Positions 10,961 through 23,094 of a DNA stretch of 64,000 nucleotides are shown one piece after another. This DNA comes from Odobenus rosmarus divergens (lineage: Eukaryota > Chordata > Mammalia > Carnivora > Odobenidae). The notes under the pieces are model-generated. The model was not told the origin of the DNA, made no database searches, and saw only the letters and a list, made by a program, of their open reading frames with translations. Numbering within the stretch: the stretch's first letter is position 1; each line of letters opens with the position of its first letter. The translations under genes and the position numbers were made by a program. The stretch lies in assembly GCF_000321225.1 (NCBI RefSeq), contig NW_004450286.1, positions 3,672,154 through 3,736,153 of the forward strand, in the 5' to 3' direction.

Positions 10961-11940
10961 ACAAACACACACATCTATATTTCTCTATCTATATTAATAT
11001 TTATACTTATCTATATGTTAAAAAGTATGAGTTTATTCTGATGTCAACATCAATACATTCATTTGTTCATCATACACTTTTGTTTTTGAGTTTATACAAC
11101 ATGCAGAGCACCTTATTAGTCACTCTGGAGAATTAAGGCAGAGTAGGAGAAAATACCTGTGTCAGAAAGGTCTTATTAATCTGATTCACTTCTTTCATTT
11201 GGTGATGGAAAACATAATTTTTTAAGATTTGTAAGAAATCTAAGAAGAAATATTCAGTTTGTTAAAGAAACCCAGAGAAGGGTTGTGTAAATTGCAGGCT
11301 TGCTATTCCTAAAAACACAAAGCACATGAGGTGTAGAGAGGTATACATGATCCACATGTGACTGAAGGAAAGGTGCCCTTGTGGTTAATTTTCTGAAGCT
11401 GATGTATTATTGTACTTGAGGCATATTTACTTTTCAGATACAATCTGTGAAGATGTTAGAGTAGATGCAGGTTGGTTTACAAAAAAACCACTGAAGTATT
11501 CGGTTGTAGAAAAATAACTTCATGAGTTATCCATGAAATTATAATTACAGGGAAAAATCTCTATGGCTGAATTTACGATGGAATGTTTTCCATTTTATAT
11601 TGATGTTCCTCACTATTAAATGTAACATCCTGAACCCTGCAAAGTAATAGTAGTATCTCACATTTTTTAGTTCTTTTACTTTAGTATTAGTGAAAGACCT
11701 TGTCTTTCTTGTCATCCCATGTAGCAAGCTTTATAGATTTTATTGATGATTCAGATGACTGAGAAAACTTCAACTTCTTCTTTTTTAACACCCTAGACTT
11801 TCTTTAGTGAAGAGGAACTAACATTTAGAACAGTGTTCTAAATTATAAGGTAAAGTTGATGTTATTTCATTGTGAAGTAGGGACATTTACATGTATACTC
11901 TATCTGTGGCATACTCCATTATTTTATAGTAAATACACTA
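10961..11940. other. Unassigned sequence
   Basis: Nothing confidently recognised. Short AC- and AT-rich tracts lie near 10955-11010. Confidence 0.5.
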
Positions 11941-11954
11941 GAATTATTTTTCTT

Positions 11955-12178
11955 CTTTAAATTTTTATTTTTATTTTTAATTTTTTTTGAAGATTTTATT
12001 TATTTATTTGACAGAGAGAGACACAACAAGAAAAGGAACACAAGCAGAGGGAGTGAGAGAGGGAGAAGCGGCTTCCCGCCGAGCAGGGAGCCCAATGCAG
12101 GGCTTGATCCCAGGACCCTGGGATCATGACCTCAGCCGAAGGCAGACACTTAACAACTGAGCCGCCCAGGTGCCTCTG
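11955..12178 (-). mobile_element. CAN-SINE
   Basis: Tail complement at about 11985-12010, head complement 'gagccgcccaggtgcctct' at 12160-12178. The target duplication GAATTATTTTTCTT is perfect at 11941-11954 and 12179-12192. The tail side carries extra T-rich sequence (11955-11985). Confidence 0.95.
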
Positions 12179-12374
12179 GAATTATTTTTCTTAAAAACAA
12201 CAACAGAAACTGTTAACTATTGATAAAAGACAATCTTTACTTCAAGTGACTCATTAGCTCCTGAACAATAAACATTATATTCCATTAGTAATAAGGGCAG
12301 AGTCAATTATTCTACCATTTGGTTGAATGTCTTATAACAAAACTCTGTGACCTTAGAAAATAAAGATAATACAA

Positions 12375-12625
12375 GCTAACTCATAAAGTACCTATTATGT
12401 ACCAGGAACCATTCTAAGTGTGTTACATGTATGAGCTTACTTAATCCTCCTAAATCTCCTATGAGGTAGATACTTATATTCCAATTTTCCGGTATGGCAC
12501 AGAGAAGTTTAATTACTTTCTAAAGTCACATAGCTACAAAAGGTGGAACTGGGATTTGAACCTATCCCAGGAATAGATAGGGGAATCTATCTTGTGAGTC
12601 TGGGGTCCTAACAAATTGCCTCTAT
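12375..12625 (-). repeat. MIR SINE, nearly full length
   Basis: The plus strand is a long MIR complement: 'cctattatgtaccaggaacc', 'ttctaagtgtgttacatgta', 'cctatgaggtagatactta', 'ggcacagagaagtttaatta', 'gtcacatagctacaaa' and 'actgggatttgaacc'. Flanking bases give no duplication after this much divergence. Confidence 0.9.
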
Positions 12626-13349
12626 CCAGTTACTAATTGGACTAACTTAGTCCTGCAAAGTTTTTGTTATAATTTAAAGTTTATGTTATAATTTAGAATA
12701 ATGTATAATTTATACATTTTGAAAGATACTACTTCAATAATAATTTAAAAATTCATACTATCATGTATAATTTTTACAACGATTTGTCCTTCTTAAATTT
12801 CTTTTAGGTGATTGAAAGTACAAACTGCAGAAATAGATTTAAATGCTTTTTCATTAGTAAAAATAAAATGCTGCTAGTTTGTTAGTTGATATTGGCTTTT
12901 AATGTATCCTGTTTAACCCTGAAGGAACACTAGTATGTTAGATATGTGCCTAATTTAAAAAAGGAATTTATGAATATAGTTACTGTACTGTTATTTTTAT
13001 AAAAGAATAAAATTTGAATCATAACTCTGGAGTATCTCAGTTCGCACATATGTTCCCTGGCAAAGGAAAGATTGAAATTACATTGGTTTCTAAATTTCTG
13101 AAGACCAATTAGTTTGCTGGTATTCATTTACATTCTTCCCTGAATATGAGAAAGTACTTTAATTTACTTGCAATTGATTACAGAATTACTCTAGAGGCAT
13201 GTATAGAAGATTGAAAAAAATTTTTTTTTTTGGTTTGAAGGCAAGGGTGATGTATGTTACAGTATTACTCTATCTAATTAGATAATCCATTTAAGATTTA
13301 TTCTATTAAATGTCTTCATTGTTCCATTTTATGTGGTTGGAGACACAAT
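12626..13349. other. Unassigned AT-rich sequence
   Basis: Very AT-rich with several A/T homopolymers (for example 13215-13232). No gene or named repeat. Confidence 0.5.
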
Positions 13350-13560
13350 GTGATGTAGTAGAACAAGTATTGGATTAGTCCTTTTTCCCAACTTAGACAT
13401 GGAATCTTAAATGAAGTCATTTAACATTTGAGCCTTCGTTTCCTCATTTGTAAAATGGGTCTAATAAGACCTCCTTCCACCTCACCTATTTGTTGTGAGG
13501 ACTGTCAGAAACCATGTATGCAAATTTATTTTTAAGCATTTTCTGAAATGTTGTTTAAAG
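13350..13560 (+). repeat. MIR SINE
   Basis: 'gatgtagtagaacaagtatt' near the start, then 'catttgagccttcgtttcct' and 'catttgtaaaatgggtctaa', followed by 'ttgttgtgaggactgtcaga'. This is the plus-strand order of MIR. Confidence 0.85.
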
Positions 13561-13642
13561 GCAGTGTTCTTCATTAATGAAGGTAGAGAGCCATAAATTT
13601 TAGTTTAGCTTAATTAGACACTATTTTTAAAATTATTGAACT

Positions 13643-13677
13643 ACATACACACACACATACATATATACATATATATA
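13643..13677. repeat. AC/AT microsatellite
   Basis: An imperfect (CA)n to (TA)n tract directly beside the A-rich 3' end of the adjacent L1, the usual place for such tracts to arise. Confidence 0.75.
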
Positions 13678-14390
13678 GTAACGGCTTTATTGCAGTATAA
13701 TTTACATTACCATAAATTTTTCTATTTAATGTGTACAATTATGTTATTTTAGTAAGTTTACAGAGTTGTGCAATTATTACCATAATCCAATTTTTGGAAT
13801 ACTTTTGTCACCCCAAAAGATCCTCTCTTCCTGTTTTTAGTTATTCCCTATTCCCATCTCTAGTCCTAGCCAGCCACTAATCTAAATTCTGTATTTTTGG
13901 ATTTGACTTTTCTTGACATTTCATTTAAGTGGTCTTTCCTGGGGTGCCTGGGTGGCTCAGTTGGTTGAGCATCTGCCTTCGACTCAGGTCATGATCACAG
14001 GGTTCCTGGGTTGAGCCCCGCATTGGGCTTTCTGCTCGGCGGGAAGTCTGCTTCGCCCTCTGCCTCTCCCCCTGGCTTGTGCTCTCTCCCTCTGTCTCTC
14101 TCTGTCAAATAAATAAATAAAATCTTAAAAAAAAATGGTGTTTCCTGTGTGGCTTCTTTTACTGCATAGAATAATTTTGAGGTTCATCCATGTTGTAGTT
14201 ATGTATCAGTACTTTTTCTTTTTTAATGCTGAGTAATATTCCATTACATAGATATACCACATATTCTTTAATCCATTCATTAGTTGATGGACATTTGAGT
14301 TGTTCCCACTTTTTGGCCATTAATGATAATGTAATTATGGACAATGTGTACAAATTTTAATGTGGACATATGCTTTTATATTGAACTATA
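13678..14390 (-). mobile_element. Old LINE-1 3' fragment split by a SINE
   Basis: The complement of an L1 3' UTR ('ggctttattgcagtataatt', 'gtacaattatgttattttag') runs to 13940. It resumes after the SINE at 14147 with 'aggttcatccatgttgtagt', 'ctgagtaatattccattaca' and 'gttgatggacatttgagttg'. Divergence indicates an older mammalian L1 subfamily than the L1 at 53976. Confidence 0.85.
13941..14135 (+). mobile_element. CAN-SINE (plus) nested in L1
   Basis: Starts GGGGTGCCTGGGTGGCTCAG, the tRNA-Lys-related head with the internal RNA polymerase III A box, followed by the B-box-like 'gggttgagcccc'. It then has the CT-rich region, (AAAT)n and an A-tail. Target duplication TGGTCTTTCCT at 13930-13940 and TGGTGTTTCCT at 14136-14146. 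Confidence 0.96.
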
Positions 14391-14707
14391 CTTATGCTGA
14401 TATTTGGATGGAAATTTGATTTTATTCACCATATGTAATGTTTCAAATGGAAAGATTATAAAGAATTTAGCATTTTTTCCTCAAGTTATATAGCAAATGG
14501 GTTGTGAATTGGCAACCTTCAGTAAGGTATTTTTTTTTCTCTTATATACGAATGAAACATTATCGTTATAGTATACAACAGCCTTATTTCTTCTGTAAGA
14601 GTTATTTCCTTTCTCCTGTTTTTTTTTTTGCATGAAACTAAATGACTCTATAGGGACTTTGTAGGGTGGGTCCACTCTGAAAACTCAGACCCTGATTTAA
14701 TACCTTC
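14391..14707. other. Unassigned sequence
   Basis: A short stretch between two repeat clusters with T-runs at about 14528 and 14620. Nothing recognised. Confidence 0.5.
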
Positions 14708-14724
14708 CCTTTCCTCAGACTTTT

Positions 14725-14920
14725 TTTTTATTAATTTTTTTTAAGATTTTATTTATTTATTTGAGAGAGAGAGAGAACGCAAGATGGGGGAGGGTCAGAG
14801 GGAGAAGCTGACTCCCTGCTAAGTGGGAAGCCCAATCTGGGACTCTATCCTGGGACTCTGGGATCATGACCTGAGCTGAAGGCAGTCACTTAACCAACTG
14901 AGCCACCCAGGCACTCCCCT
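14725..14920 (-). mobile_element. CAN-SINE beside the Tigger1
   Basis: Tail complement at 14740-14765, head complement 'gagccacccaggcactcccc' at 14900-14920. Target duplication TTTCCTCAGACTTTT at 14710-14724 and 14921-14935. It inserted 7 bases outside the left end of the Tigger1. Confidence 0.95.
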
Positions 14921-14941
14921 TTTCCTCAGACTTTTAATTTA

Positions 14942-17095
14942 TGGGCCTACCTCATTTCATTGTGCTTTACTTTTTGGTATTTCACAGGATGTGTTTTTTA
15001 CCAATTAAAAGTTTGTAGCAATTCAATGTCAAGCAAGTCTGTTGGCACCATTTGCTCACTACCTGTTTCTGTGTCACATTTTGGTAATTCTTGCACTATT
15101 TGAGACCTTTTTTTGCCATTATTACATTTGTTAATGGTGATACGTGATCAATGATCTTTGACGTTACTATTGTAATTGTTTTGGGGCACCATGAGCTGGG
15201 ACTGTATAAGATGGCAAACTTAATTAATAAATGTTGTATGTGTTTTGAATCCTACTGACTGGCCATTCTCCTGTGTCTCTCCCTTTACTCAGACCTCCCT
15301 ATTCCCTGTGACACAACAATATTGAAATTAGGCTGATTAATAACCCTACAATGGCCTCTAAATGTTCAAGTGAAAGGAAGAGTGCACATCTCTTACTTTT
15401 AGTTCAAGGTAGAAATGATTAATCTTGGTGAAGAAGGCATATCAAAGATAGTTTGAAAACTAGGCCTCTTGTGCCAAACAGCCAAGTTGTGAAAGCAAAG
15501 GAAAGGTTCTTGAAGGAAATTAAGTGTTGCCCCAGTGAACATATGCATAAGAAAGTGAAATGGCCTTATTGCTGATATGGAGAAAAGTTAGTGGTCTGGA
15601 TAGAAGGTCCAACCAGCCAAAACATTCCCTTGTGCCATAGTTTAATCCAGAGCAAAGCCCTAACTCTCCTTAACTCTATGAAGGCTAAGAGAGGTGAGGA
15701 AGCTGCAGAAGAGAAGTTTGAACTAGCAGAGGTTGGTTCATGAGGTTTAAGGAAAGAAACCATCTCTAGAACGTAGAAATACAAGGTTAAGGAAGCAGCA
15801 AGTTATCCAGAAGATGGAGCTATGATAATTAATGAAGGTGGTTATGCTCAACAACAGATTTTCAATGTACTGGAAGAATAGTCTATTGGAAGAAGATGCC
15901 ATCTAGGACTTTCATAGCTAGAGAGGAGAAGTCAATGTCCAGCTTCAAAGCTTCAAAGGACAGGCTGACTCTCTTTTAGGGATTAATGCAGCTGGTGACT
16001 TTAAGTTGAAGCCAGTGTTCCTTTATTGTTATGAAAATCCTAGGGCCCTGAAGAATTATGCTTAATCTACTCTCCCTGTGCTCTGGAAATGGAACAACAA
16101 AGCCTGGATGGCAACACATCTGTTTTCAGCATGGTTTACTGAGTATTTTAAGCCTACTGTTGAAAACTACTGCTCAGAAAAAGATTCCTTTTAAAATATT
16201 ACCACTCAGTGACAATGTACTGGGTAGCCTAAAAGCTCTGATGGAGATGTACGAGATTAATGTTGCTTTCATGCCTGCCAACACAGCATTCATTCTGCAG
16301 CCCATGGATCAAGGAGTCATTTTGACTTTCAAGTCTTATTATTTAAGAAATACATTTTATATGGCTATAGATGCCATAAATTGCGATTCCTCTGATAGAT
16401 CTGAGCAAAGTAAATTGAAATCCTTCTGGAAAGATTCACCATTCTAGATGCCATTAAGAACATTCATGATTCACGAGAAGAGGTCAAAATATGAGCATTA
16501 ACGGAAGTTTGGGAGAAGTTGATTCCAACACTCAAGGATGACTTTGAGGGGTTTGAGACTTTAGTTGGAAGAAGTAATTGCAGGTGTGGTAGAAATAGCA
16601 GGAGAACTAGTATGAGAAGTGGAGCCTGAAGATGGGACTGAATTGTTGCAATCATATGATAAAACTTTCATGGATGGGGAGTTGCTTTTTATGGATGAGC
16701 AAAGAAAGTGGCTTCTTGAGATGGAATCTACTCCTGGTGAAGATGCTGTGAAGAGTGTGTGAAGAGTGAAGTGCTCTCAAATGACAACAAAGGATTTAGA
16801 ATATTACATAAACTTAGTTGATAAAGGAGCAGCAAGGTTTGAGAGGATTGACTCCAAGAAGTTCTACCGTGGGTAAAATGCTATCAAACAGCATTGCATG
16901 CTACAGAGACATCATTCATGAAAGGAAGAGTCGATCGATGCAGCAAAGTTGTCTTATTTTAAGAAATTGCCACAGTCACCCTAACCTTTAGCAACTACCA
17001 CCCAGTCAGTAGCCATCAACATTGAGACAAGACCCTCCACCAGCAAAGAGATTACAACTTGCTAAAACCTCAGATGGTAGTTAGCATTTTATATT
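14942..17095 (+). mobile_element. Tigger1 DNA transposon relic (TcMar-Tigger)
   Basis: The left end 'ggcctacctcatttcattg' is a decayed form of the Tigger1 terminal repeat. The non-coding leader follows ('catttgctcactacctgt', 'attgttttggggcaccatga'), then a transposase relic from an ATG at 15351. Homology fades just after 'cagatggtagttagcatttt' near 17095, before the right inverted repeat, so the 3' end is missing or unrecognisably diverged. The family was active early in placental evolution and this copy cannot transpose. Confidence 0.9.
15351..17083 (+). pseudogene. Tigger1 transposase pseudogene (pogo-type DDE)
   Basis: The protein would have bound the terminal repeats with an N-terminal CENP-B-type helix-turn-helix domain and cut DNA with a DDE catalytic core in the nucleus. 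The frame starts at ATG 15351 (Met-Ala-Ser-Lys-Cys-Ser) but is broken by several frameshifts and stops. The longest surviving piece is 129 codons at 16058-16447, covering part of the DDE core. Within it, the aspartate in LPLSDN is kept, while the usual following Pro-Gly-His is lost. The later aspartate in QPMDQG is also kept. More homologous sequence in other frames follows to about 17083. This decay looks neutral; I see nothing to suggest domestication. Confidence 0.88.
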
Positions 17096-17264
17096 TATAT
17101 GTTCTCTTGATGTATGCAAGTTAATGTTGGCATTTGTCTTTAGATAATTTTCTAATTTTTAAAATCACAATAATAGTTTCAAAAATTCACTGTTACTTCA
17201 TAATATTAAAAAAAATTTAGCTTAATATGTTTAAAGGAGCTCTGAAATGGAAACTGATACTTAC

Positions 17265-17415
17265 AGCTCTGCCATTAAACTAGATGTATCCTTGAGGTCC
17301 CCCTCAAAGCTTCTGCTTCCTTGTTTGTAAAATAGAGAAATAATTTGATTCATATAGGTTGTTGGGGGATTAAATTGGATAATGAATTTAATGTAAATGT
17401 TCAAAAATCTTAGCT
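17265..17415 (+). repeat. MIR SINE fragment
   Basis: 'cttacagctctgccattaaa' followed by 'cttccttgtttgtaaaatag', 'ggttgttgggggattaaatt' and 'aatgtaaatgt', in plus-strand MIR order. Confidence 0.75.
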
Positions 17416-17924
17416 ATTGTTGTTAATGTAACTTATCATTTAGAATCTCTGTTATTATAATCTGAAAATGTTTCTTGGCTTTCAGATTTCCAAACTTGTT
17501 CCATCATGTTCTGTCTAGTTCTGTTTGCACTCTTCTAATATAGATTTTACTATGATATGCTAATCTAACTTTAAGGGAAAGTGCTGGATCTAAATTTTCT
17601 ACCACTTCCCTGCCTCCTGCTGTCAGCACCATAGTGTTCATGTTTTGTATTAACACTCTGAAGGAAATTTATGAGAATAATTAGTTCTGTTTTGCTTATA
17701 TTAGAGCTGGTTATCTTAATTCTTACTTAGTGGGAGTTGCATCCCCTGCCATCACTTGGCTCCCTGTCCACAGCTTTAAATTACGTGAAGAAAATGATTA
17801 TAAATGGCTTCTTCCTGTGGTGTCCCTTATACTCCTCTCCTAACAAACAATCTCTTAGATTTTTCTCATCAGTTTCTCCTTGTGTTGCAGTCTAGGAGAG
17901 ATGTTCCATCTGGTGGTCAACTTG
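17416..17924. other. Unassigned sequence
   Basis: No repeat or coding signal identified up to the SINE fragment. Confidence 0.5.
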
Positions 17925-18012
17925 GCAGGGAGTCTGCTTCTCCCTCTAACCCTCCCCCCATCATGTGCTCTCTCTCTCTCAAATAAATAAATAAATAAAA
18001 TCTTTAAAAAAA
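17925..18012 (+). mobile_element. CAN-SINE 3' half
   Basis: Begins within the body at 'cagggagtctgcttctccct' and runs through the CT-rich segment, (AAAT)n and A-tail. The tRNA-related head is absent. I found no clear target duplication, so whether it was truncated at insertion or later deleted is open. The open frame 17804-17986 overlaps it and is not a gene. Confidence 0.9.
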
Positions 18013-21000
18013 AAGAGATTTCCTTTAAGCATCATTAGCTTATGGTTAAGAACTAGATTTATTTTTAGAGAAGTAACTTTAATTGGTCATATTTTTTACT
18101 GAACAAGTTTTTGTATGTGAAAAGAAATTGCTATGATTTTTTTTTCATGTTTAAGGGAAAGATACTAATAAAATATGTATTTGGGGAAATACAGCACATA
18201 AATAAGATAAACATGAAGGGGAGAAAATCTATATGCATAAAAATTGGGATTAAAATATAATGCCTTCAACTTTCCTTTTTGTTGGTGGTGAATAACCGAT
18301 ACAGTATATCATGCTTTTGACATGTTTGGGCACATAAGCCAAATTTTATAGAATTTTTGATTTATATTCTTATGATAGCTTTTCTAGTTTATCAGTTCTT
18401 TGCCTATTATGTGCCTGCTGAGCATGAAAGGCACTTCTGAGATATGTAGTAATAAAAAAAATGCCACAGAAACATTGGCCCAGGGGATAGGCTTCCTCTA
18501 GAAATAACTTGAATAACTATAGTTGCTGTAAACAATTTTTTATGGATACTTGATGTTCCCGCCCTGTATTTTTATTTGAGTTAGTAATCAGAATCCTATT
18601 TGACTATCAACTTAGAGGTGAGAATCATCATTCTAATACAGATATTATAATGCAACAGCTGGCTAAGTCATACAGGATGAAAATGATCTTAGCTGGTATT
18701 GTGCAGGAATATTTTAAAATTTTGGAGAATTACTTTTTCTTTGCCAAAAAGTAATTCTGTGTAGGTACTGTGTAGTGCTAAGATTCCTAGGGCATATTTC
18801 AAAACAGGCATGCTTCTTACGGATATCCATGCTATCTTCTATTTCATGAAAGATTTTTTATATTTTATAATACTGATATGAGCTGCTGTTTGACAGCAGT
18901 GCCCTCCTCCCATACTGATTTAGCTAATAGGCTTCCTGTTGCAGGTCAGAACTTTATAGACAACTTAAAGGAGGATAGGTAGGTAGGGTAGAAGTTTCAG
19001 AATGAGGTCTAAGCAAATGCTTAACTTTGGTGAAGATTTTGTATGGTTTGGATCAGACTTGAATGAACAAAAAAGAAATTTATGGTTTGTTTTGAGATTA
19101 ACGTTATGTGGAACTCATGTTAATGCTGTGGCCAGATTCCCTAAGTTGTTTAGTATTAGCTAATTAGTAACAGGCATTACTTCCTACCTTTATCATTCTC
19201 AGTAGTTTAGTAATAAATAAATGAAACCTCTCATATTTCATTTATTGTTACATTTCTTAAAACATATACCAAGATCACTGGGATTAAAGTATTAGTCCTT
19301 TTTTCTGTCTTTTTTCCTATAGTATTTTAAGATGTTCTTCAATGCTCTGTTTTTCTCTTACCTTTGCTCATTTTCTCCTGGGATATTTTGTCATAGTCTG
19401 TTTAGGCTGATGTTTCATGAAGTCCTTCAACACAGTTCAGACAAGTATTAAAGTCAGATCTTAAAGGTAAAAGAATATGAGGAAGGCTTGTTTTGCCATC
19501 TGAAGAGAGAGTAGGAAGGATGGCATGTTAGAATGGCAGGAGGAGATGAACATGGAAGTGGATGTGGAGTCTGAGATTTGTGTGTGATGTAAGGGATGTG
19601 TAAAGAAAGATTTTTACTCAGAAGAATTTCCAATAGTTGAGAACAGGGCTGAACATAACTAAATGAGGTGAAATTCAAAGTCTGGATATAAAAAGTTAGA
19701 ACTCCCCATGCTTTAGTTCAAAAATCTCCATGTAAGTTGTATATTTTTAGAAGCACCTTCCCTACAGTACATGGCAATTTAGATATTCATAATCAGGGTT
19801 AATACTACACCCAGTTTATAAGTAATTTTTTTAAATTTGGAAGTTAGTTACAACATTATCATGTACTTCTGTTGTACATTACAGTGTCTGAGTGTTGTTT
19901 TCTGCATTTCATCTTTAAATCTGCAAAACAATCTGGAGACCTAGGCATGTCGGTTGATATTATTCCCATTTTGTATATGATTTAAATATCTCCTTATGGC
20001 CCTGAGTGCACCTAGGAGGCTTTACTGCAGAGGTCTGTAGAATCCACTTGCATGGCTATGAGACTTCTGCTCTATTCCAACACTCCGCAAGTTATTTTTG
20101 AGACCTTGCAGGTTGTGTCCCCACCAGGTACTATGGTACCACACTTACTGCCAGACCCTTGATGGGAATGCAGTTCTTGGACAAAACTCTCTTGCCCTGG
20201 TGGTAATGCTGCGTAGAGCTCAGAATACTTAAGTTGCTCTTGTAGACTTGGTTTAGAAAAATGGGGTGGGGAAGAAGGTAGGATGTGTGGGGAGTTGGAG
20301 AACTGTTTGGTATATTAGTCCTTCTTCCTTTAAACTAGTGTTTCTAACTATACACATGAATTTTTACAATCAAAAGATAATATTGCATACTTTATTCAAT
20401 GAAAGTTTGTGAAGAAGGCTGGAAACTACTACTGTAATCAATATGTGATCACCGAGAGGTTCTGGGTCTGTACAAAAATTTGAGATACCACAAAAGTTAT
20501 ATTCCAGTGAAAGTGCTCTTTTGGGTTCAAATTTCCCCATTATGCTCTTTGTAGTTTCTGAAAGAAAACTTGTGGGGTTTAAAAAAATTAAAAAGTCTCA
20601 TTCTTGCATAAGTGAATTCTGGACAGATGGAGAAGTCCCTTCTCATCTACTGTGAGACAGTGTGCAGATGGTTGGAACCACAGGAGGCCTGGGATGCTAT
20701 TATTCTATACTGAGGTCATTAGAATATAAGCTACATAAAGCTAGCCATCTCATAGCCCTGAAATGGTAGCATTTCATATTAAAAAAAAAAAAGAAAGTGG
20801 CATCAAAAATAAATGAAAGAAATCTAAATCTTTACTATTTTGCTTTATTGGACAGGCAAAGGGGAATACTTGTATATAACACAGTAAAGCTTTCTTACAT
20901 ATTTATTTCTCATTCTCACATATTCAAGATCTCCATATAGCAGCTACAGAATTTCTGTAAACTCCCAGAAAGCTCTTTCTCTAACCTATGTCATACAGGC

Positions 21001-22184
21001 CCCCTATATTTCTTCCCTTTCCTTTCTAGCTCAGAGTTTTATTTAAGTAGATGAATCCAGCCTCAGGGACCTGTTTCAGTTTTCCTATAGTTTGAGCCTG
21101 TGTAATGGAGGAGGGCCTGGGAATTTGTTACACAAACAATAATCTGTTCTCTTAGAAGATCAAGAGGATTATAAACATATAACTCAATATTCTTTCTTTT
21201 ATTCCTGGAACAATAAAAACCAGATCTATGAAAATATTATTGCATATAGTGTATAAATGAAGAATGAAGCTAGTTGTTTTATTAGCTCACATATGTTTTT
21301 AAAGATATCTTAACGAACTCACCAAAATATCTTAGTACCAAGGTTAACTGTATTTCTCTTAAGCAATGAAAAAAATCCCTTGGAATTGTAAATCCTATAA
21401 GTGATAATTTTTCCTGTTTCAAGTTGTCTACTAAGAAAAAAAGAGCCAAATTTGTGGCCCACCACGATGATGTATATATAGCTCAGTCTTCACTTTTCTT
21501 TTTTCTTTCAACCAACTTTTAATTTATGGTAATTTGTATTTTATGTATCCATATAAGCCACTTTATATTCTTTCTGATGCAAGGTGACATATAAATATAT
21601 AAATAATGATGAGGAGCAAAATAGCAATGGTCTCTTACACATGTGTGGATTTATCTTAATTCTGTAGAATTTAATGGTGCAAACAGTAAGGAATCACTTA
21701 GAGGTTCTTAGTATTAAAGCATTAATCCTGACTTAGAAGTAAATCAGGAAAGCTGGTCTGACATTAGCTGGAACGGAAATTCTCCAGTAGTCTGGAGGAA
21801 AAGTAAAAAAAAAAAAACAAACCCTACAGATTATTTTTACCTCTATATTGTCTACACCTTGGATTTTAGTGAACATCACTATCTGATGTTAGAAGTTGCT
21901 TCTTTTTGGTTTACTATATTTCGTGTTTTGCATGCTGTTGCCATTTAGTAGAACTCAGTAACTAATCTAATGGCTAGTTAAATATCTGAATTTATTGCTT
22001 ACTAGTCATTTAAGTTTCAAGATATACCTGCCATAGCTCTAGTTAGGTTAGTGAGGCTAAGTGGAGTGTAAACTCCTTAAAGTTCAAGGACAATATTCTA
22101 GTTCTGATTCTGTTTCCGTACTATCTTCTAAGTTGGTCTTTGGTGCCAAATAAATGATCAGCTAGTATTTCTTTTGAGACTACA
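18013..22184. other. Long unassigned stretch with a weak MIR trace
   Basis: Four kilobases without a confident element. A possible MIR complement lies at about 19905-19985 ('aaaacaatctggagaccta', 'tattattcccattttgtata'). A GC-richer patch at 20000-20250 is of unknown origin. Poly-A runs occur at about 20781-20792 and 21809-21820. The 74-codon frame on minus at 19454-19678 shows no domain. Confidence 0.45.
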
Positions 22185-22385
22185 TCATGTAGTGGTGAGA
22201 ATATTAATTTGCATTTAGGCAAATGAGTTGAAATCTCAACTCTAATCTTTATCAGTGTGATTGAATCCCTCTGAACTTTAGTTTCCTTTGCCATAAAATG
22301 GATAATGTAATAGTTTCTTTCTATTACTGTTGTGAGGATTAAGTAGCATAATTCATGTCAAGGTGGGGTAGGTCCTGAACAAATT
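22185..22385 (+). repeat. MIR SINE
   Basis: 'catgtagtggtgagaatatt', 'atttaggcaaatgagttgaa', 'ctgaactttagtttcctttg', 'ccataaaatggataatgtaa' and 'ttgtgaggattaagtagcat' follow MIR closely. Confidence 0.85.
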
Positions 22386-22466
22386 AGCTTCCTTCATCTC
22401 CCTGTTGAATAAATAAGTGAAGAAATGAAAGAGAACATTATATTTCCTGTTCAGAAATATACTTTA

Positions 22467-22668
22467 TTTATTTATTTAAAGATTTTATTTATTTATTTGA
22501 CAGAAAGAGACACAGCAAAGAGGGAACACAAGCACAGGGAGTGGGAGAGGGAAAAGCAGGCTTCCTGCTGAGCAGGAAGCCCGATGCGGGGCTCAATCCC
22601 AGGACCCTGGGATCATGACCTGAGCCAAAGGCAGACGCTTAACGACTGAGCCACCCAGGTGCCCCCAC
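22467..22668 (-). mobile_element. CAN-SINE
   Basis: Tail complement at 22478-22500, head complement 'gagccacccaggtgccccc' to 22666. Target duplication AAATATACTTTA at 22455-22466 and AAACATACTTTA at 22669-22680. Confidence 0.95.
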
Positions 22669-22886
22669 AAACATACTTTAAGCAATCATCCAGTACATTG
22701 AAAAATAAGGACAATTAATTTTTAATGAGAAGTTAAATTTATTAAGAAATGTAATGTTAAGACTAAGTAAGGAATAAAATTTCAAGACTTACATGAAAAG
22801 TTTATGCTTTTGCCGTTTCATTGCACTGTCTCTTTATGGAGGCATATACATGTAAATGTATATACAGTTAAAAAGAAGTGTATATA

Positions 22887-23083
22887 GGGGCGCCTGTGTG
22901 GCTCAGTTGTTAAGTGTCTGCCTTCGGCTCAGGTCATGATCCCAGAATCCCGGGATCAAGCCCTGCATTGGGCTCGCTGCTCAGCAGGGAGCCTGTTTCT
23001 CCCTCTCCCATTCCCCCTGCTGTGTTTCCTCTCTTGCTGTCATTCTCTCTGTCAAATAAATAAATAAAACCTTAAAAAAAAAA
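22887..23083 (+). mobile_element. CAN-SINE (plus)
   Basis: Starts 'ggggcgcctgtgtggctcag', with 'cgggatcaagccctgcattg' as the B-box region, and ends in (AAAT)n and an A-run. Target duplication AAGTGTATATA at 22876-22886 and 23084-23094. It lies only about 220 bases from the preceding SINE, which has the opposite orientation. Confidence 0.96.
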
Positions 23084-23094
23084 AAGTGTATATA

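Noticed and set aside
13941..14135. tRNA-like sequence with A and B boxes (also in the other CAN-SINE heads)
   Set aside because: The tRNA resemblance is the SINE head. It is followed by the SINE body and A-tail, and no intact cloverleaf is expected.
16058..16447. 129-codon frame as a possible domesticated transposase gene
   Set aside because: It is bounded by frameshifts within a Tigger1 relic, has lost residues of the catalytic block and has no promoter or splice context.
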